A stretch of DNA of 64,000 nucleotides from Acidobacteriota bacterium. Lineage in GTDB: Bacteria; Acidobacteriota; Blastocatellia; Pyrinomonadales; Pyrinomonadaceae. The translations under genes and the position numbers were made by a program. Positions within the stretch are counted from its first letter, which is position 1; each line of letters starts with the position of its first letter. This document shows, in pieces, positions 8,920-18,055 of the stretch. The notes beneath the pieces were generated by a model. The model saw only the letters and a program-made list of their open reading frames with translations. It was not told the DNA's origin and ran no database searches. Location of the stretch: the NCBI GenBank assembly GCA_020199835.1, contig JAIVJV010000012.1, forward strand, positions 124,001 through 188,000, read 5' to 3'.

Positions 8920-10806
8920 TCAAGTCGCATCAGGATCGAGTAGACGATTGATAGTCTCTATCAGCGATCCAATGTCTTGCGGCTTGCGCAGAAAAGCGTC
9001 CGCGCCAGCCTCACGGGCCGTAGCTTCTTCGAGCCTACCAGACATCATCACAATCGGTAGATAGCGGCGATGAAACATACTCCGGACATGCCTTATCAAT
9101 TCCAGCCCATTTACCCCAGGTAATTCATAGTCCACTACCAGCAGGTCGTAATCTGCATCGCTGGCAAGTTCTTCCAATGCTGCGTTACCTTCTACATACT
9201 GCTTCAGTTGCCACCCTTCGCCCTGTGCCATCTCCTGCACCAACTCTCCAACAGTTGGATCGTCCTCGACGTGAAGAATTCTGATAGTCCCGGTCTTTTG
9301 CGTTTCTACTTCGACTGGAGCGCGAGTAGCGGCTTTGTCAAGCTCAGCCTCTGGTCCGGCTGGTGTGGTCCTCGCCACGATACTCCGAACATTCTTGTGA
9401 GTCTTCAGCATGTACAGAAGGTTTGTGTGACCGCGTAGCCCCAGCAAACGCGCCGCTTGAGAGATCACGCCGCCAGCATCTTGGAGCGCCATTCGAATGT
9501 AGCGCGCTTGGTGCCGATGTAATGTTTGTTCTAGCGAGAACGTGTCCCAGTTGGGTCGGAACGTATGAATTAGAGAGAGTGCCTGGTAAGTGGATTCTGT
9601 CAGGCGATTGCGAGTAGCCGCATTCCTAGTATTTTTCAAAAGCTCGTGAGCTCGTTCCAGAATCTCACATATGTCGTCGTCAGAGAGTTGATCGGCTAAC
9701 TGCTCGAACAGTGTTAACGCTGCGAGGCCTGCGCTTTCCAGGTCGCCTGCCTGCTCCGCAATCGCTATTGCGCGTTCGAACACTGCACGAGCTTGCGTTT
9801 GATTACCGAGTCGGGCCAGTGCGATTCCGTGCGTCGTTAGAGCTTCGGCAAGTAGCGATTGCTCGCCTCCTTTTTCCAGCATTCGCACTGCCGATTTCGC
9901 GATCTTTTCCGCCTTCGCCACTGCTCCTTCCGCGAGCATCACTCGTGCTCTCGTTTCCTCAACTTGGGCCAGATGGACGTTATCGTTAAGGTGCGTGAAC
10001 AGGGCCTGCGCCCGATCAAGATGTTCGTGCGATTCAACAAACTTGCGAATTGTTCCAAACAAGAATCCCAAGTTGTTTTCAACACATGCTTGATAGCGGG
10101 CGTGACCCGCCTGCTCAAAGTGAAAACTAGCCGCTGCATATTCAATCAAGGCGCGATCCACGTAATCGGAGCGATTCTCAATCGCCCCGAGATCTTCAAG
10201 CACTACAGCAAATTCGTTATGAAACCTTCCTTTCAGTGTATGATTACTGCTTGGCTCAAACAGCGGTGCTGCCGTTGTCAGAATGTGCAAAGCATCATTT
10301 AATCGGTTCGCCATTTGCTCGAGAACTGCACTTCGCAATAGCGTGACGGCTTTTAAATCAGCATCGCCGTCATCGAGCCGCGTCAGGGCTTCCGCGAACA
10401 AGACTCGGGCCTCATCCAGCGCACCCTCCCGTTTATAACAAACGGCAATCTCTGTCTGTGCTTCAGCAACTTTCTTGCGGTCATCCAGTGATTCAAACAG
10501 GGCTATGCTCTGGCTAAGAAGATTTTTCGCGGTTTCCTGTGCGCTTTCGATTTGCTTGGTGCTGCCAATCCAGCCGGTTAGCGTGCCAGTACGCAGTAAA
10601 ACTTCTGCCGTTACCTGCTGGTCAAGCCCATCTATTTTCGGATCTGCGCCAATGCCAGACCACAAATCACCCATCGCATCCCGCGCCGCTTCGTAGTTCC
10701 CCACTTCCTCAAATTGTTTGGCTAATCGGCAGCGCAATAGCGCCCGCTCGTCGATCGAGATATTTGGATCGAGGATTTGGTGAAGGAGATCTTTGGTGGA
10801 GTTCAT
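8920..10806 (-). CDS. TPR / Fis-type HTH / response-regulator receiver protein
   Basis: 628-residue cytoplasmic regulator. ATG 10806 (MNSTKD) is preferred to an in-frame TTG 30 nt upstream. TPR-like helical repeats fill residues ~1-420. A Fis-type HTH (HTH_8) follows at ~425-470 (ISQAARLLGLRGHTNLLYML). The C-terminus is a receiver domain at ~508-628 with the acidic pair D515/D516, phospho-acceptor D559 (VVDYELPG), S589 and K608 (LRKPQ). The layout suggests phosphorylation-controlled DNA binding with TPR-mediated protein contacts. The receiver lies at the C-terminus, which is unusual. No cognate kinase is adjacent; a hybrid kinase lies at 23.6 kb. A decayed copy of its N-terminus lies at 21486-21749. 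Confidence 0.9.
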   Translation of the reverse strand: MNSTKDLLHQILDPNISIDERALLRCRLAKQFEEVGNYEAARDAMGDLWSGIGADPKIDGLDQQVTAEVLLRTGTLTGWIGSTKQIESAQETAKNLLSQSIALFESLDDRKKVAEAQTEIAVCYKREGALDEARVLFAEALTRLDDGDADLKAVTLLRSAVLEQMANRLNDALHILTTAAPLFEPSSNHTLKGRFHNEFAVVLEDLGAIENRSDYVDRALIEYAAASFHFEQAGHARYQACVENNLGFLFGTIRKFVESHEHLDRAQALFTHLNDNVHLAQVEETRARVMLAEGAVAKAEKIAKSAVRMLEKGGEQSLLAEALTTHGIALARLGNQTQARAVFERAIAIAEQAGDLESAGLAALTLFEQLADQLSDDDICEILERAHELLKNTRNAATRNRLTESTYQALSLIHTFRPNWDTFSLEQTLHRHQARYIRMALQDAGGVISQAARLLGLRGHTNLLYMLKTHKNVRSIVARTTPAGPEAELDKAATRAPVEVETQKTGTIRILHVEDDPTVGELVQEMAQGEGWQLKQYVEGNAALEELASDADYDLLVVDYELPGVNGLELIRHVRSMFHRRYLPIVMMSGRLEEATAREAGADAFLRKPQDIGSLIETINRLLDPDAT

Positions 10807-10981
10807 TTGTGAGATTTGCCCTTCTGTCTGACCCAAGAGATATGCGCGAGGAAGCGCCCAATACTCGCCGCCGCGATGTTAAGATGCTGCCCTCAAGAAT
10901 CAACTGCGGACGGCCCAGTTATGCGATGGTCTTTCGCTGTTCCTTACAACCATTAGCCCTGCCTTTACAGGAGAAACATTT

Positions 10982-11218
10982 ATGAAAAAACTCCAACAAG
11001 TCTGCGCAGCAACCACACTGCTTTTTGTACTGTCTCTGCCAGCGGTAGCCGGACATATACACACAGATGCGGTTCCACCCCCGCCGCCGCCTCCGGCATC
11101 AGCGATAGCGACCGCGCCAGATGACATTTCGACTGGCGGGACACAGAGCCTTCTTGAATCGGAATCCTTAGTTACTGAGATCACCTTGAGTCTCTTGCAA
11201 TTGCTTTCGGTGTTCTAA
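10982..11218 (+). CDS. Small secreted proline-rich protein
   Basis: 78 residues: a clear signal peptide (MKKLQQ, then a hydrophobic run ending near AVA-GH), a short HIHTD stretch, a run of seven prolines, then an acidic linker and a hydrophobic tail (TEITLSLLQLLSVF). A GGAG box lies about 8 nt before the ATG, supporting translation. It diverges from the TPR regulator, with ~175 nt between their starts. Family and function were not recognised. The hydrophobic tail could be a membrane anchor or an aggregation segment. Confidence 0.7.
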   Translation: MKKLQQVCAATTLLFVLSLPAVAGHIHTDAVPPPPPPPASAIATAPDDISTGGTQSLLESESLVTEITLSLLQLLSVF

Positions 11219-11784
11219 GGTTCCGTTAAGCTAGGCTGCAAACATCTTTTGCCGTGCGCACGCAGGCGCGGCGACGTAATAAAAGTGTGTTCAGCGAATG
11301 CCCTTGGGAGGCGGGCGAGAAAACGAAACGCCGCGAGATTAAACCCGCTATTCACAAGACGCAATAGGTCTTTTGAAAAAAACATTCTCGAAAAGTGCGA
11401 AAATAAAGGTCTTTTTGCGATCTGGCAAAAATTTGACAGATAACTCTTCACGAGACGGCGTCGGCAGTTGATTATGGACCTGGGCGCACGTTTCGGTTGC
11501 GGCATACTGCCTCACTATGAGCCACCGTGCAGTTATCCTCCTACCTATACGTTTTGCTACATGCCTAGTCACCCGGATTGATCACCACTTCGGCATGCAC
11601 TGCATTGAGAAGTTGCTCACTTATTTGACCTCAGAATTCGTGGTTAGTTCCCGTCAGCTCTTACGCGGCTGTCGCGTACTCCACTACCCGCAACTGAAGA
11701 ACTTATTCCGTTAACTCTCTTAAAAAAATTCGAGGCGGTGGGTTATTGAGGGAACGCAGCATCTTCGCGCAGAAAGGCAAACAC
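11219..11784. other. 566-bp intergenic region, no gene seen
   Basis: Only short overlapping open frames without family resemblance or convincing ribosome-binding sites are present. The segment is AT-richer than its flanks and lies immediately before a transposase remnant, so it may include an insertion-sequence end. No clear terminal inverted repeat was found by eye. Confidence 0.5.
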
Positions 11785-12714
11785 ATGATGGAGCCGCGTG
11801 AAATCAAAGGCCTTGAAATAGCGGCCAAATCGAAGCTAGTCCGCAGCAACGGCAATACCTGGTACGTTCCATCGCAGAGCAATAAGCAGGAAAAGTACAC
11901 GGTTGCTCTCGACGATGAAAACCCGCATTGCACTTGTCCAGATTATGAAATTCGAAACCAGAAGTGTAAGCATATCTTCGCAGTTGAATACACGATTGAG
12001 CGCGAAAGCACCGCTGACGGTCAGACACTTGTCACAGAAACCGTTAAGGTCACCCGCAAAACCTATTCTCAAAACTGGCCCGCCTACAACGCAGCTCAAA
12101 CCCACGAGAAATCAGAACTACAGGCGCTGCTCTATGAACTCTGCCGGAGCGTACCGGAGCCTCAGCAAGTCTTTGGTAGGCCGCGCCTTTCGCTCGCTGA
12201 CATCATTTTCTCCGCTACCTTCAAGGTTTACTCCACCGTGTCGGGACGGCGATTCATGACTGATCTCCGAGAGGCAAAGGCTCGGCGCTATTTATCGAAA
12301 CTGCCGCACTACAATTCCGTCTTCCGTTACCTGGAAGCGGAAGCGTTAACACCATATCTCTACCAACTGATCAGGGCGAGTAGCCTGCCGCTCAAGTCAA
12401 TTGAATCGGACTTCGCGGTTGACTCATCCGGTTTCAGCACCGGACAGTTCATACGCTGGCTGGATGTAAAGTATGGCAAGGAAGAAGATCAACGAATGTG
12501 GCTCAAGGTTCACTTGATATGCGGCGTTAAGACGAACGTCATCACTTCTGTCGAAATCAGCGATGGTTACGCGAATGACTATCACTACTTTAAGTCATTG
12601 GTAAATCATACTGCCGAGAGTGGATTCAAAATGTCAGAGGTGTCGGCGGACAAGGCATACTTGGGTGGGGAGAATCTTCTTACCACTTTGCGGCATGGCG
12701 CTGATGCTTCGTAG
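11785..12714 (+). pseudogene. Truncated DDE transposase with N-terminal SWIM zinc finger
   Basis: 309 residues from ATG 11785. Residues ~25-75 form a SWIM-type zinc finger (CTCPDYEIRNQKCKH, pattern CxC..CxH). A transposase core follows, with the catalytic-type blocks FAVDSSGFST and SADKAYL. The sequence then stops shortly after GGENLLTTLR, where related transposases continue for over 100 residues and carry the third acidic residue (E). The missing C-terminus makes it almost certainly inactive. The insertion-sequence family could not be assigned with confidence. A second vestige of its 5' end lies ~65 nt downstream at 12780. It is part of the mobile-DNA cluster next to the integrase and tRNA-Leu. 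Confidence 0.8.
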
Positions 12715-13316
12715 CCAAATCTTGATCATCCTGGTCAAGCTGCCTTACCTCGACATCCTGAGAAAATCCTTACCACGCAATGGAGCCGCTTGAAAAATCA
12801 AAGACCTTGAAACGCCAAACCTGACCATTTATCAACCAATTTCCCTAATGATCTTCACTCACCACTTGATGTCCCAACTCGTTGTAACTCCCCGATCAGC
12901 CTATCGGTTTCGATGGCTTCCTTTGATAGTCAACCACTTGAGACTGATAAGGCACTCTTTCCTCAAAAAAAGACTAACTGTTTATCTGTCGCCACGCGCC
13001 TGCCAATTACAAATCGGTTCATACGATCTCACCACCTTACTCGAGTCTCGAAAATTGTGACCATAGGGAGAGACGATCGAAGCCCAGAGAACCACGCCGG
13101 CCTCTCGCTTTCTACTGACGCACCACGCGTCACCCCTTCCAACCCACCTGATCCTTTTTACGACACCTTGGCAGCCTCGACCATGTACTTCTTCACAAAA
13201 ACAATCGCTAAAACATGGCACTAGGGATGCATACGTGACATCACGAGCAGCCGCCCAGCTCTTCACTGCAATAGACAGGTGGCGCATCCCAAACTGTTCC
13301 AGAAAGGATATTCAAA
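12715..13316. other. 602-bp intergenic region with transposase vestige
   Basis: No credible gene. The only recognisable content is a degenerate copy of the transposase start (12780-12812). The rest shows no conserved coding frame. The last ~20 bp hold the AAAGGAT ribosome-binding site of the next gene. Confidence 0.55.
12780..12812 (+). repeat. Vestigial copy of the transposase 5' coding end
   Basis: ATGGAGCCGCTTGAAAAATC and the following 13 nt match the transposase start at 11788-11818, with two substitutions and a 2-nt insertion (ATGGAGCCGC, TGAAA, TCAAAG and CCTTGAAA are shared in order). The insertion breaks the reading frame. Confidence 0.7.
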
Positions 13317-14069
13317 ATGAAAGTTTTTATCTGCCGATGGCAAAATGGAGACCTCTCAATTGTCAGTGCCCGTGACCCCGAGGACGCAGTGTCGGTCCTT
13401 GACGAAGTCGCAGACGCTACCGACGCAGAGTTGTTTGAAACCAAGGATCTTTTGATCCATTTCGAATTAGATGACAACGGAAATCTGGTGCTTCAGGAAT
13501 TCGGTGAAGGCCGCGAGGATGTAATCTACGAAAAGGCCTACCCGTTACTATTTCAGGCACGAACGAACGACCACCACGACGAAACCTCTTTTTTCGAGGC
13601 CCTCGAGGCAGAGCGCACTCGTCTCTGGCCCAAGGACGATATTCGTGAAACGGAGCACCTCGCTCGAAATCTATTTGTCGCGCGAGTGGCCTCCGACCGA
13701 AACATTAGCTTGGCCAGTGCGCTCAAGACAATAAAGGCGGAAACCCTTTCTTTAAACGAATCGTGGCATACCCTGGCAGTCAAGTGCGAAGTATTCAATA
13801 CTGCGCACGACAATAACATCATAGGCATGGTCCCACCCTCTAGTTCCTGCGTCAGCTTGAGATTGTCATCTGTTCCTCAAGCAGAACTAAAGCCCTACGA
13901 CCAAAATGATCTCTTACCACATTTCCTTCTAGCCGCGGTTCTCGCCGAACGTTTGGCCGCCAGCATTCTTATGACATGGCCTTACGTCCGTCCTCACTTG
14001 AAAGAAGAAATCGGCACCTATTGGCGTTGGCTAGCTCAGGCAGTGAGAGATCTACCAACTTCTAACTAA
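13317..14069 (+). CDS. Hypothetical protein
   Basis: 250 residues, with AAAGGAT about 11 nt before the ATG. No signal peptide or membrane segment. The N-terminal ~60 residues are acidic and mixed alpha/beta (MKVFICRW, then an alternating beta pattern ILIHFELDDNGNLVLQEF). The C-terminal half is helical and ends in a tryptophan-rich stretch (YWRWLAQAVRDL). The family was not recognised. It lies between a transposase remnant and an integrase, so it may be cargo of a mobile segment. No partner gene is adjacent. Confidence 0.65.
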   Translation: MKVFICRWQNGDLSIVSARDPEDAVSVLDEVADATDAELFETKDLLIHFELDDNGNLVLQEFGEGREDVIYEKAYPLLFQARTNDHHDETSFFEALEAERTRLWPKDDIRETEHLARNLFVARVASDRNISLASALKTIKAETLSLNESWHTLAVKCEVFNTAHDNNIIGMVPPSSSCVSLRLSSVPQAELKPYDQNDLLPHFLLAAVLAERLAASILMTWPYVRPHLKEEIGTYWRWLAQAVRDLPTSN

Positions 14070-14345
14070 CCCCACTCCTATAGTTCAAGACATAAAAGAT
14101 CTAAGAAGACCCCAAGTGAACCTCTCCATTAGTAGATTCTGTTTCGACCGAAATAAATAAGAACTCGTAACGGCGCACGGCGCTTTGGCCCTTGGAGCGC
14201 GATCTACAGTCCCCATACCAACGCAATCCGCGCCTTACGAGCGCATATCTCGCCACGCAGCCGAGAGATAGAAACCTTATGAAAACACCACGCGCAAGCT
14301 AGAGTCGGGCCTTCCCCCCGAATTAAATTCGCCGAGTTCTCAAAC

Positions 14346-14699
14346 ATGACAGACGAATTGATCACCCAAGTGGCTCGTATTTTTGAGCGAGCAAGAGATG
14401 AGCTGTTGACCCTGCTTCCAACGCAGCAGCCGCCAGTAGCCACTACACTCACGCCGCTCCGGGAGTGGATGAGCGCAACTCAGCTTGCAGAGTATTGGCA
14501 GCTCTACAACGACAAAAATGAGCCAACTACTGCCGGAATACTCAAATGGGCCAAGCGCCCGGCTGACCAGTTCCCATTACCTCACGCTTACATGGGCGAC
14601 CTTCTCAGGTTTAATCGTGATGAAGTTGATCAATGGGCCAGACAAGAAGCTGAAAGGCGGCGAGCACAAGCCGGAAAGCGAAGTTTCAAAATAGCGTGA
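14346..14699 (+). CDS. Small helix-turn-helix, excisionase-like protein
   Basis: 117 residues. The N-terminal half is helical with a Gln/Pro linker. The C-terminal half (~40-105) reads like an excisionase/MerR-type winged HTH: a WMSATQLAEYW start, then ILKWAKRPADQFPLPHAYMGDLLRFNRDEVDQWARQE. The FNRDEVDQWA block is the usual end of such DNA-binding modules. It ends inside the leader of the integrase gene, so the two are probably co-transcribed and this protein may direct excision or regulate the integrase. It could also be a general transcriptional regulator. Confidence 0.75.
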   Translation: MTDELITQVARIFERARDELLTLLPTQQPPVATTLTPLREWMSATQLAEYWQLYNDKNEPTTAGILKWAKRPADQFPLPHAYMGDLLRFNRDEVDQWARQEAERRRAQAGKRSFKIA

Positions 14700-14764
14700 C
14701 GGCATCGTCGTCGAGTATTATCTCGTCACTTTTGACGGCTGCTGCGTCACCGAAAGGAGGCACA

Positions 14765-15928
14765 GTGCCAGTTTTTAAACGCTGGAACGGAAAAAGGATC
14801 ACGGCCCAGCATTCACACTGGAAGCAAGCTCATTGGACGGTCGAGTTCATCCTGAGAGGGCGTCGCGTGTATCAAGCGGTGCCAGAGGCGCACACACAAG
14901 CTCAGGCAGAACGGGCCGAAATAAAATTACGCGAAGATATCTACAACCGTAGATACGGAAATGGAAGGGCGGTCAAGCTGGCAGATTTTTTTGAACAGAC
15001 GTATCTCCCGACATTAAAAGGTTCGGCTTATCGTGATGCAGTGTCTCGCGGAAAGCTGGTCACTGATTTCTTTGGCGATCAGATACTGCCAGACATCACA
15101 CCACAGGACGTCAAACGCTTCAAATCTTCGTTGAAGTCCAGTGAGACATCACGTGGTTCACTGCGATCTGGATCAACAGTGAACCGCTATGTTTACCTTT
15201 TATCGGCGGTTTGCTCACACGCGATTCAAGAAGAAATAATGACTGACAATCCGTGTGCGCTCATCGACGACGAGCCCGAGAAGGAGCGGGAACGCTACTT
15301 AACAACCGACGAGCAGGACCGAATGCTCCAAGTCATGGTAGGTGATCTGGACTACATCAGAGCCCCGTTTGAGGTTTCACTGCATACGGGACTAAGGAAG
15401 AACGTGGAACTGCTAAAGCTGAAGGTGGGCCATTTAAACTTCACTTCGCATCCAATATTCTTTCCGATTCACGGTGGGAACGTAGAGATCCCTTCGAACT
15501 GGCTGATCGTGGTTTCCGGGAAGCGAGGAAAGTACCGATTGATACCCATGAATAGCATTGCGCGGGCAATCCTATCGCGGGTCGCCGATGACCGTTCAGC
15601 GGACGCCTTCGTCTTTGACAAGGACACGAACGGAGTCAACGTGTACTGGATCGACAAGGGGTTCGAGGACGCATGTGACCTAGCCGGAGTTACGTTCGGA
15701 GCGGTTAAACCGGGCGGGACTATTTGGCACGATTTGAGACGAACCTTTGCAACCAGACTGCGAGCACATGGAGTTCACGAGTACGACATTCAGGATCTTC
15801 TTGGGCACTCAAAACCGGGAGTAACGAAGGTCTATGCGCGCTCCACGCAATCAGTCCTGGAAGCAGCGGTTGAGAAACTAACGAAACCAATCGGTCAGGT
15901 AGTCGAATTTGGACGAAAGACCGGCTAA
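14765..15928 (+). CDS. Tyrosine recombinase/integrase
   Basis: 387 residues starting at GTG 14765, chosen because AAAGGAGG ends 4 nt before it. An in-frame GTG at 14696 overlapping the HTH gene has no such site. Arm-type N-terminus, core-binding domain ~70-165, and catalytic domain ~180-370 with R211 (HTGLRK), a lysine in SGKRGKYR (~253-256), H322/R325 (HDLRRT), H348 (LLGH) and Y357 (KVYARST). All catalytic residues are present. It ends 101 nt before an intact tRNA-Leu, the 3' end of which is repeated three times downstream. It is the likely enzyme for those insertions, though it lies on the 5' side of the tRNA, opposite to the usual arrangement. Confidence 0.93.
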   Translation: MPVFKRWNGKRITAQHSHWKQAHWTVEFILRGRRVYQAVPEAHTQAQAERAEIKLREDIYNRRYGNGRAVKLADFFEQTYLPTLKGSAYRDAVSRGKLVTDFFGDQILPDITPQDVKRFKSSLKSSETSRGSLRSGSTVNRYVYLLSAVCSHAIQEEIMTDNPCALIDDEPEKERERYLTTDEQDRMLQVMVGDLDYIRAPFEVSLHTGLRKNVELLKLKVGHLNFTSHPIFFPIHGGNVEIPSNWLIVVSGKRGKYRLIPMNSIARAILSRVADDRSADAFVFDKDTNGVNVYWIDKGFEDACDLAGVTFGAVKPGGTIWHDLRRTFATRLRAHGVHEYDIQDLLGHSKPGVTKVYARSTQSVLEAAVEKLTKPIGQVVEFGRKTG

Positions 15929-16029
15929 ACGATCCCCGCATCTTCCACGCATCTGACGATTGAGGATAGGCGGATCTCAACTAACGGCAAAGAGCAAAGA
16001 CTTGCTAGAATTGGAGTTACGGACAACAT

Positions 16030-16115
16030 GCCGGGGTGGCGGAATGGCAGACGCTGCGGACTTAAAATCCGTTGTCCGCAAGGACGTGCGGGTTCGACTC
16101 CCGCCCTCGGCACCA
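16030..16115 (+). tRNA. tRNA-Leu(UAA)
   Basis: Complete class II tRNA with encoded CCA. The acceptor strand GCCGGGG (16030-16036) pairs with CCTCGGC (16105-16111), with one G-T. The anticodon loop is CTTAAAA with TAA at 16063-16065, followed by a long variable arm (TGTCCGCAAGGACGTG) and a T-arm CGGGTTCGACTCCCG. Anticodon plus long arm identify leucine, reading UUA. It serves as an integration target: see the attachment-site repeats. Confidence 0.96.
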
Positions 16116-16121
16116 CAACAG
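16060..16121 (+). other. Putative attachment site within tRNA-Leu (master copy)
   Basis: The 62 nt from the anticodon loop to just past CCA are repeated exactly at 20385-20446 and in degenerate form at 22175 and 25455. Tyrosine integrases commonly cross over in anticodon or T loops, so this is the expected attB/attL position. Weaker similarity to the 20.4-kb copy continues for ~80 nt, ending in GTGCCTAT(A/G)GTGTGCCAA. Confidence 0.8.
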
Positions 16122-16130
16122 AATCAGTTA

Positions 16131-16162
16131 CGGGCAGCTAGTGAACGATCACTAACTGCCCG
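16131..16162 (+). terminator. Hairpin terminator after tRNA-Leu
   Basis: CGGGCAG and TAGTGA pair with TCACTA and CTGCCCG around an ACGA loop, with one C/A mismatch. It lies 15 nt after the tRNA. Only a short TTT follows, so its efficiency is uncertain. Confidence 0.55.
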
Positions 16163-16329
16163 TTTCGGCGTCTTGTGTGCCTATAGTGTGCCAAACTTTA
16201 AGATCCGGTCTTAAAGAGCAAACTTTCGATGCGCTCAGCCGCTTGCTGCTGCATGTCAGGCGGGACATGAGAATGAGTATCAAAGCGCCGCATCATTCCT
16301 CTATCCCCTCGGCAGCAGCCGCTAGGTGT

Positions 16330-17736
16330 TTACCTTCCAAGTCCACTACTTGTAGATGGTCTCACGCGAAAAGGCACTTTGTTGCTACTCTTACCTCGCA
16401 CCGTTATGCTGACCTGCACTTCCCCGACGTTTATTAACTCGTCAGGCAATTTGACGATCAGCTGTGTCAGCCAATCGAAACGCGGTACTTTCCTAACGAA
16501 CTCAACCGTTAACGGGAAGACTCTGTTTTGAGAGTCTTCGGCTTGGGCTGTGATGACCGAAGTATCTTCGCCAAGCGTCAGGTTTACGTGCGTCGCAAAG
16601 AGCACGACGCGGGTACGGGCATCCAAACTGAAGTTATTGGCCGTCACTACCGGAAAAGGCTCTCTTAACCAAGTTACTGAGTCAAGGACAATTGCGCTGC
16701 CGGTCACTTCCTCGATCAGCAGCTTTGGGAACGTTTCGACATCGCTGACTACTACAAACTGATCCACTACGCGGCCGTTGATATCTTTGAAGTAGAAGAG
16801 TGCCTTGTTCGGCTGACCGTCCACGTTGAAAACACCGAACAGAGCGCCGGAGCTGGCGTTCGGTTGGCAAATTGGATCTCCCTGCAAACAGGTCGAAGCG
16901 TAGGCACTCGCCCACCAATTGCCGGTGAGGGACTGAGCTCGAATGGTACGCCCGGCAAGACCAGAGACGAACGCGAAGGTGTTACCTTCGGTTAAGTGCA
17001 GAGTGTTGGAAGTGCTCGCGATAGTTTGAGTCGACATACTGCTCAGCAGATGAGTGCGGCTATAAGAGTGTTCATGCGCAGTGGCGATAATCGCCCCACC
17101 GTTTCTCGCTGCTTCGTACACACCCCATCCCGTCTCGTCTGTCTTGCCGCCTATCTGCATCGCGCGCATGTTTTTGTGCCAACTACAAATGCTCCAGACA
17201 GAGTTGTCAGCCACCAACTGATCTCTGATGTATAAGTCGCTGTGGCCCTCATCAAAGCCGCTGGTTATTCCGGGGGCGGTTAATACAAAGAAAATGCCTT
17301 TATAGTGGAACGACGATCGCACCCCTAATCTTCCGCTCCAGCTTATTCCCAGCCGATTAAACCTGCTTTCCAGAAATTGCTGATAGCCGTTAGGCCTGCT
17401 CCACGCTAATTCATCGTGATTTCCGATGGAGACGAAATATGGGAAATTGGCTCCAAGAACACTGTTGATTTGTGCTTCCCACGCGGCAGGATCGTCTATG
17501 TAATCGAGGTCTCCGGAGTGCATGACCGCATGGGCGCTTTCTCGTTTGATCAAATTCAACACGGCAACCGCATTCGGACCCAATCCTTGGTCGCCGATAA
17601 AGGCAATTTTTAAATTCGCTGGCGGCGCCTCTTGAGCGACTACGGTCGCTGTCTGTGCCAGGAAGAACAACAGGCTTCCCACTACAGCGGCTAACAAGTG
17701 TGACCAGTGTCCGGAATGTTTTCTTAAAGTGAGCAT
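16330..17736 (-). CDS. Secreted metallophosphoesterase (purple-acid-phosphatase type)
   Basis: 468 residues from ATG 17736; an alternative ATG lies 12 codons upstream. A signal peptide/membrane segment ends near VVAQ. The calcineurin-like domain holds the full metal-ligand set: AFIGDQG, SGDLDY, SIGNHDE, CSWHKN and ATAHEHSYSR. Two aspartates, the NHD pair and three histidines bind a dinuclear metal centre that hydrolyses phosphate esters in the periplasm or outside. The C-terminal ~120 residues form a beta-rich domain (VTANNFSLDARTRVVLF) with no recognised function. It diverges from the radical-copper oxidase gene. Substrate cannot be told. Confidence 0.88.
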   Translation of the reverse strand: MLTLRKHSGHWSHLLAAVVGSLLFFLAQTATVVAQEAPPANLKIAFIGDQGLGPNAVAVLNLIKRESAHAVMHSGDLDYIDDPAAWEAQINSVLGANFPYFVSIGNHDELAWSRPNGYQQFLESRFNRLGISWSGRLGVRSSFHYKGIFFVLTAPGITSGFDEGHSDLYIRDQLVADNSVWSICSWHKNMRAMQIGGKTDETGWGVYEAARNGGAIIATAHEHSYSRTHLLSSMSTQTIASTSNTLHLTEGNTFAFVSGLAGRTIRAQSLTGNWWASAYASTCLQGDPICQPNASSGALFGVFNVDGQPNKALFYFKDINGRVVDQFVVVSDVETFPKLLIEEVTGSAIVLDSVTWLREPFPVVTANNFSLDARTRVVLFATHVNLTLGEDTSVITAQAEDSQNRVFPLTVEFVRKVPRFDWLTQLIVKLPDELINVGEVQVSITVRGKSSNKVPFRVRPSTSSGLGR

Positions 17737-18055
17737 GACTCTCTCGCAGTCTGAGCATATGTGATTTGGCATTGGATTTCCAGATTATGCGAAGCGGAAG
17801 GAATTAAGTTGGGACGTACTGAGGCAGATCCTGGGTGTGCTTTGGTTTTTGCTACGTCAACCGCAGCCAGCGTCAGTTTAAAAGGAGGTTCGTATCACCC
17901 CTTTTTAGTCGCAATAGAACTCCTCAAGTTGCTGAAAACCTTGTTGACGCAGCTTGGCCACCCGTATAATCCACGCCCACCTCGCAGGTGTTTCAATTGT
18001 CTTGTCAGTTAGTTGCTCCCGGCGCGATCGACTGCTCCAAAGAAAGGCTATCTCA

